NCBI RefSeq assembly: GCF_963855985.1
Contig: NC_087109.1
Location: 8,328,001 to 8,392,000 of the forward strand
Direction of reading: 5' to 3'
Source: Ostrinia nubilalis
Lineage: Eukaryota; Arthropoda; Insecta; Lepidoptera; Crambidae
DNA: 64,000 bases
Part shown: positions 58,147-64,000 of the stretch, one piece after another
How the letters are laid out: every line of letters begins with the position of its first letter
Position numbering within the stretch: the first letter of the stretch is position 1
Notes under the pieces: model-generated
Seen by the model: the letters and a program-made list of their open reading frames with translations, nothing else
Databases searched by the model: none
Told to the model about the DNA's origin: nothing
Translations under genes and position numbers: made by a program

Positions 58147-60184
58147 GTTCTTAGACACACCTTGAGTGCTTACTAGTAGTAAGTAGTAGACTTTGTAGAA
58201 GGCAAAGGGAATGAAGAATGAATAAGCGAAAGGTATTGGAGATATAATATTGGTTTATTATGCAAAGTTGGCCCCAACCTTGGGGCCAAGTAATCCATCG
58301 TGCGGACGGGATATTACCTACACTATGTCAACAACGCAGTCATGTGAACAAATAGAAGGATAATAAATTAGTTCACGTGTGTTTTAGATGGACATTAAGT
58401 TTTTGCACACAGAGATTGGACTGTGATTTAATGTCCAAATTAAATGTCGCACTGAGCGCAATCTGAAAGACAAGGACGACGTATTAACTTTACTATCTTG
58501 GGTGATAAACCAGTCAAAAAACTCTTTTGTCCTTTCAAAAGACCGAGTTTATATGCCACTAGACCCGGACAATAGAACCTCACTTTGAAGTATTTTACTC
58601 CGTGCTCAAAGAGCTAAATAAAGATGCGCTGCATAGATTTAGCTCTTAAGTTTTTTTTTCATCAGGTAGGAACGAAACGAGTACTACTGTGTATAAATTT
58701 TGTTCATTTTAAAACTTATCATATTTTGTTGATTTATATTTAGTTTACTTTTTATAACAACTATTATTCGTATTATTATTAGTTGTGTAAGTTCTTAATT
58801 AATCTTCTTACCTGTCGTAAAACCTGTCTATAGTTCGAATTAATACCATTATACCACGAAAAAAGTAATTTTGCGTAGAGAAATTCATAAAACCAGCTTA
58901 AAGACCTCAAACCTCAACAACAAATTAATAAAGATATGAAGCATTGCTTATGCATTTTATTATTCATCACCTGTATATTTACCAAATAGAAAATAAATAA
59001 ATTAACCAAGAATTTAGTTCGTTCCTTTATTAATAAATGCAGTTGTACGTAGGTACATACTTCCATTATGGATAAAGCTTGCTAAACATTATTTAGAGCC
59101 TAATATACGCAGTTCTTATAATGTTAGTGTAATGAATTAGGTCTAGGGTTGTCAGCTAGCATCTGAGCTACATAATATTTCTTTGATGTATCCTACAGTA
59201 GTTTGTAGGCAATTTTATTTTATGCAGGTACGTTTTTACAGCAAACTTACAGAATCTCAGCCTTTTATCCTAGGTTATCTCAAGGTTCATAAAAAGTACT
59301 TAAACAAGGAAAAAAACATGTCTACATTGCAAAATAACGATATTTCGCATCTTTCTAAAGTTCTGTGTTTCAAGAAACATTTTAGTTAGTCGTTTATTAA
59401 TTATAACTCAGGTAATAAATGTCAAAAACATTCAAACGTGACTAACAATAACACAAGTTCATCGCCATCAACAAAAAGAAGAAGACGACCTAGTAATATG
59501 ACACGATTACTGCATTGTCTGTGTTCCTACCTTTGTGAATCTATCTTTAAAGTGCAGGATATCGAGACTAGATGCAAAATCTTGGTCAAGAACTGTCCCG
59601 AAAGTAGCAAACAAGCTATGCGCTCTTCCGAAAATAATAGAGTTCCAAAATAGGTAGGTATTTTATTATTTTGCACAGGACGGATGAGATACCTAAATCA
59701 CTTGATGGACAGCCCTGATGAATGAAGCCAGCTGAATAGGTCCGGCCGTGTATAATCCAAAAGTTATTATCCTTTTTTTTTATGGCGCAGTCCATTTGTC
59801 TATGCCCTATGTTGTCTCTGCCACCAGAGCTCAGCTAAAATTACATAACCGGTTAATAAGACGGATTCTGCTATAAAGAGTGTCACTTGAAAAATATACG
59901 ATGCTTATGAACTTCAAACTTGTTTGATTCAAATAATATTTGTCTTTGCATGCAAAGGTCTTAAAATAAAAGATACCTACCTACCTATACAGCAGCTTGT
60001 ATTTGTCGGGAAAAGAAAATATTTTTATTTTTAAAACATTAGGTACCTATGTAAAGATAGGCACATCACTCGTATCTTGGATGTAGAGTCGCCAGTACAT
60101 CAGACTAAACAGTTTTATTAGAAATACCTAGCTATACACAATAGGTACATGCCTAAAACTGTTAGGTCTATTGACAGTCTGTTA

Positions 60185-60313
60185 CACCCGTATTCACAAA
60201 CGATGCTTGCTTAAGTGAAGCAGCAAATCGAACGCACAGCGTTGAATAGAGCTCTGTGATTGGTTCGTGTTTGACCCTGTGCGGCCACGGGGACCTTTTG
60301 TGAATACGGGCAT
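60185..60313. mobile_element. MITE, TIR CCCGTATTCACAAA, TTA duplication
   Basis: About 130 bp, with ends CACCCGTATTCACAAA and TTTTGTGAATACGGGCA, and TTA on both sides. Its interior (CACAGCGTTGAATAGAGCTC, GTGATTGGTTCGTGT) matches, inverted, the right end of 62371-63450, so it is a deletion derivative of that element. Confidence 0.8.
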
Positions 60314-60686
60314 TAGAACAAATAATATGGCACTCTACCTATAGTGCTGAATGTTTGTTAACTTAAAATACCGCAAAGCTTTATAATATTGAAATCTCTC
60401 TCGCGTTTCACCTCGCTTAGCTAAAAGCACGCATATCAACTAACATCATACAGGTGTAGCTTCGCCTATTCGCTTCGGCTCGGAATGGAAGCTTAGAGAA
60501 TCTCACAGTTCGTCGACCCTGCTCGCCAGCCGTCCTTGGCGAATGTTTTAATTTTATGATGTTTGAGTTTTGCAGGAATCTTGCAATATCATTAATAAAT
60601 TTTAACTAAAAGCTTTGGTTTCTGACTTAAAATTTGACTTCTTCTGACTATTTATACCATTTTAAACGGTGACTATACTTACTAAA

Positions 60687-60790
60687 CTAACGAAAAACTT
60701 GAAAAAATCGAATTTCCACGAATGTAAACGAACCCACGACCGAATTTTTTCAAGTTATTTAAAATTTAATTTGGGATGCGACTCTTAATT
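60687..60790. repeat. Hairpin element, diverged copy
   Basis: Arms AACTTGAAAAAATCGAATT and GAATTTTTTCAAGTT, with a loop containing CGAACCCACG. A flanking GGGATGCGACTCTTA matches, inverted, the flank of the perfect hairpin at 62747-62844. Confidence 0.65.
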
Positions 60791-62370
60791 CTAACTCTTA
60801 CCTACTTGGTAGAACTTATAGGATTTTTGTAGATATCTAGATTCTAGTTACATGCTATTCTATAATTCAGACGTTATCAAAAGAACGGAACTAATTTCTA
60901 AAGTGCATAGTAGCAAGAATAGGAGGAAAATTCATAATCCGAAGAAGTTTTGACTGCTTTAAGTAAATACGTACTTGCTTATAAAGTTAACAGCTTTTGC
61001 GCATCAATCTAACTACATAGTTATTTTTATAAACCAAACAATTATTGGCGTCGCTGACACCCACTCGCCATATTATGCGCCATGACGCTAAAAAACGCGG
61101 CAAAACATATTCGAGGACGATAAATACCGGAACCGCTGGTCCTTCGATCGGGCGATAATTGGCGACACCTTGGTCATCGGTGGGTGACGGTAATCCTTTA
61201 TGACATCACTTGATGTTTTACTTCAAGTCCCTTTGTGCTTGCAAATGATGCGGCTACAAAAATACTCAATGCGATGTCGCAAAAATGCTAGACGTAATTT
61301 TTACAAAATGTAGTCTTTCTTCTATTGCTTAACTCACTCTACACTGGCTGGTTAGGCTAGTTGCCTACCCAGTTATGAAAAAAAACCTCATGTCAATAAA
61401 ATTAAATAATGTAGGTAAAAATCTTCAGGTGCCCACTTTCATCTTCTCCAGATGCGGTTGGCCCAGGCGAGAATGGACAATTCTCAAATTTTTTTTGCTG
61501 AATATTAAGAACCTTTCTACTTGATAAGCGTTGCTTTTTATTTTTGACAGATCACAGCTTTGTTAGCACTCCAAGTTTGTTTAAAAGATGTGTTTTCCTG
61601 AAAGAGATATTACCGTTATCTAAATAGATATCAGGATCATGCATTCGTAACAAGCAGAGATAATAAGTCCGATGTATGGTATCTTAATTATTACATAATT
61701 TTACTGGGGGCATAAAATGATTGTTTAAAGTACCTATCTACCTAAGATATTGCGGCAGACTCGCGAGTATGTAACTGGTACATTACTATTACTACATAAC
61801 ATTATGCACATTATTTGAAATTATTTCACTTTTGACACCTAACTATATCTAGATGTTTTGCCACTTAAGGCAAAAAAAAATTTTCTTTGTTTTTGGTAAG
61901 TTAATGTCGAATTTTGCAAAATCTTATAAGCTTCTTTTCGAATCAATGTAAGCATCATTTCTAGACGACGCCGATTAATGGTTTTATTGTTTTATCAATA
62001 ACATTAAAATTATTAGATTAGAAGCAAAAGTGGTAGGTAACTACTCCAAGTACGGAAGTCTATTAATTATTATGATCAATCAACCAATAATTAAAATTAC
62101 TACCTATCTTAATTAATATCATGCCTTAACTCATTATTTAAAAAGGTGTAATAAGAATAGCTATTGGCTGATATTTAATTTATTTAATCTACACAATAAT
62201 AACAGTTATTTATTATTTTACTGCTGTTTTCCATGAATAAATAAATTGATTATGTACCTTAATTGCGTTTGAAACCTTTGGTACGATTATGTTCGATTCG
62301 ATCACCTACAATTACATGGTATACATCAGAAATCTATTTTTGAACTGATTCTCGCTGAATAGTTAACTAA
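60791..62370 (+). other. Probable intron, AT-rich, nothing recognised
   Basis: No gene, RNA or clear element. One moderately GC-rich patch at about 61050-61200 (ATTGGCGTCGCTGACACCC) has no supported frame. Confidence 0.45.
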
Positions 62371-63450
62371 CGCCCGTATTCACAAACCGATGGCTCCTAC
62401 GTATAAAGGCGAAACTGCCGCTTACGCCTTTTTCCAATTATTTAAGCAATGATTTCATTTTGCTCTAATCTATAACGTCAGTAAGAAAAAAATTTTTTTT
62501 TTCCATTAGATACAAAATAAAATTTTAGGCAAATAGGCGTATGTGCAAAACTACGCCACGTATAAAGCCCAATCATACGATTCGTCAATCTATACGAGTA
62601 GTTGCTTACATAAATATATATTTTTTATAATCCAAATCTTAAATAAAGCCATGAAAATATTTAGCAAATTGTTTTGTTTATAAATTATGACACATTATAT
62701 AGTTATTTAATTTTTAGCGTTAAGAGTCGCATCTCAAACTAATTTGAAAATTATAAATAACTTGAAAAAATCGAACTGCCTAAGGCATCGTGGGTTCAAT
62801 TCCCGCCTTAGGCAGTTCGATTTTTTCAAGTTATTTATAATTTTTAAAAATATGACACATTATGTTAAAAGACCTAACTAAATCTCGAGCACAGTATATG
62901 GGCGTATTTGCGTTAAAACGTAATAACGATACATTAAACAACTTTTTCTAACTGATTTATTATTGATATAGCACATGATAACAATTAAAATAATTACATG
63001 CATAAATAAAGAGAGTAATCGCTTAAAATATTATATTTATGTTGTCATTTAAGTCTCTTTACGTTGAACAATATACATGAAATTATAGAAATGTGACGAC
63101 GTAAAAGGGCAATGCGTAAAATCTCAAAATGTATAAGAAAAATATAAAAATTGATAACAGCAGTAGCAAAAGCATTACATGTTAAGGCTAAATGTGAAAT
63201 TTCATTAAATTCGTTTTAGTAGGTCAGAAGATATGACCCAAAAATATGGTTCTGGCCACTAAAATGGCTCTCCTGTAAAATTTACTTTTTTCACTTACGC
63301 CAGTATACGTAGGAGCCATCGAAACATTACTATGAGGTCTCACAGTGCGCGTGGACGCACATGGTGACACACGAACCAATCACAGAGCTTTATTCAACGC
63401 TGTGAGTTCTTTCTGATTTACTTAACCAAGCACCATTTGTGAATACAGCG
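62371..63450. mobile_element. 1.08-kb non-autonomous TIR element (Harbinger-type target)
   Basis: The ends CGCCCGTATTCACAAA and TTTGTGAATACAGCG are inverted repeats; a second inner pair (GATGGCTCCTACGTATA / TATACGTAGGAGCCATC) reinforces the ends. Flanked by TAA/TTA. No transposase. It contains a perfect hairpin (62747-62844). Confidence 0.75.
62747..62844. repeat. Perfect 40-bp inverted repeat with tRNA-like loop
   Basis: Arms 62747-62786 and 62805-62844 are exact complements around an 18-nt loop containing GGGTTCAATTCCC. That resembles a tRNA T-arm/B box (consensus GGTTCGANTCC), and the adjoining CCTTAGGCAG resembles an acceptor stem. Confidence 0.85.
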
Positions 63451-63602
63451 TTAGTATTTAAGCATTCGCACCACAGTGTGAACTTGTGAATCGCCCAAAT
63501 GGTATTTTTGAAGAGGTCTTGAACTTTTTCAGTCGAAATTGGACGAAAACTGAACCGTTCAATCTCTTTTCGATAATGTTTTATCACTCAGACTGATTAT
63601 AA

Positions 63603-63803
63603 CTAGCTTTTGCTCACGGCTTCGCCCGCGTGAAATTCGGTTTGTCACAGATCGTTATAAATTTATAGCCTTTAATGTTATTGTGATGTATAAAATCAAT
63701 AACTGTAAAGCTTCATGAAAATCCGTTCAGTACTTTTTGCATGAAAGAATAACAAACATACATCCATACATACTTTCGCATTTAAAATAAACAAATAGTA
63801 GGA
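63603..63803 (-). mobile_element. Helitron, antisense, ~200 bp
   Basis: The minus-strand 3' end GCGGGCGAAGCCGTGAGCAAAAGCTAG, with a T following it. The 5' end is approximately TCCTACTATTTG. Related to 46759-47096. Confidence 0.65.
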
Positions 63804-64000
63804 GGAAAATTTGCAGTTTCTTTTGGCGTAGATACATTCTTCATCGATGGTTTGAACAATAATAAATAAGAAATAAATAAATCTTTGCACAATTTCACAC
63901 AGCGCCAAAATATACAATTTACTTATATGCTAGTGTTATGGGTGCTAGCTTAACGGATATACTAGGTACTTATATACTTTTTTAAATACATAATGTACAT

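Larger units (their letters stand above)
54300..60181 (+). other. Probable intron, AT-rich with repeat fragments
   Basis: Repeats seen: a Helitron-like piece near 55034-55150, the MITE at 55570-55698, the dispersed repeat at 57060-57240, the Helitron at 57880-58146 and a short hairpin at 58268-58289. No exon or RNA gene recognised between them. Confidence 0.5.

Noticed and set aside
1..64000. CRISPR array, operon or other prokaryotic features
   Set aside because: No spaced short direct repeats of that kind; the introns and transposons show nuclear animal DNA.

Overview
The window is animal nuclear DNA, most probably from a moth or butterfly. It is AT-rich, its genes are intron-split with GT-AG borders, and short TAGGTA/TACCTA tracts recur. 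It is crowded with the repeat types usual in Lepidoptera: TC...CTAG Helitrons, a tRNA-headed SINE, RTE-like LINE ends, TWA-flanked MITEs, and I-like and CR1-like LINEs. I name no species.

Two host genes can be supported. On the minus strand, ten exons between 8315 and 20980 splice in phase into a 907-residue cohesin acetyltransferase of the ESCO1/2 (Drosophila eco) family. It has a long basic/serine-rich N-terminus, an FPIF motif, a C2H2 finger split over two exons and a C-terminal acetyltransferase domain. On the plus strand, 50295-50423 is the first coding exon of an ESRP/fusilli-type splicing regulator. Its next exon was not found, so 50424-64000 is probably intron 1. The two genes are divergent, with about 29 kb between their start codons.

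Layout: 1-6680 is non-coding, AT-rich, with two MITEs. 6684-8204 is a tandem array of partial copies of the eco last exon, directly downstream of the real one. 8520-20703 holds the eco introns, with a minisatellite carrying copies of exon 8 that keep their splice donors, plus Helitron, LINE, MITE and palindromic elements. 21364-22455 is a DNA transposon remnant. 22796-34096 is an I-like LINE with a clear target-site duplication, itself interrupted by a nearly intact CR1-like LINE (26516-31325) and by an unclassified 733-bp insert (31995-32727). 34145-39148 is a complete, apparently young Ty3/Gypsy LTR element with gag and pol linked by a -1 frameshift heptamer. About 39620-40430 is a large palindrome. 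41-49 kb is intergenic with SINE, LINE and Helitron pieces. 49.4-50.4 kb is a CpG-rich 5' region of the ESRP/fusilli gene. 50.4-64 kb is intron with MITEs, including a 1.08-kb TIR element containing a perfect 40-bp-arm hairpin.

The eco product should acetylate the SMC3 cohesin subunit in the nucleus. The ESRP-type product should control alternative splicing. I see no sign that the two genes act together. The least ordinary part is the repeated duplication of eco coding segments around its own 3' end, together with an alanine where the human enzyme has a proposed catalytic aspartate.
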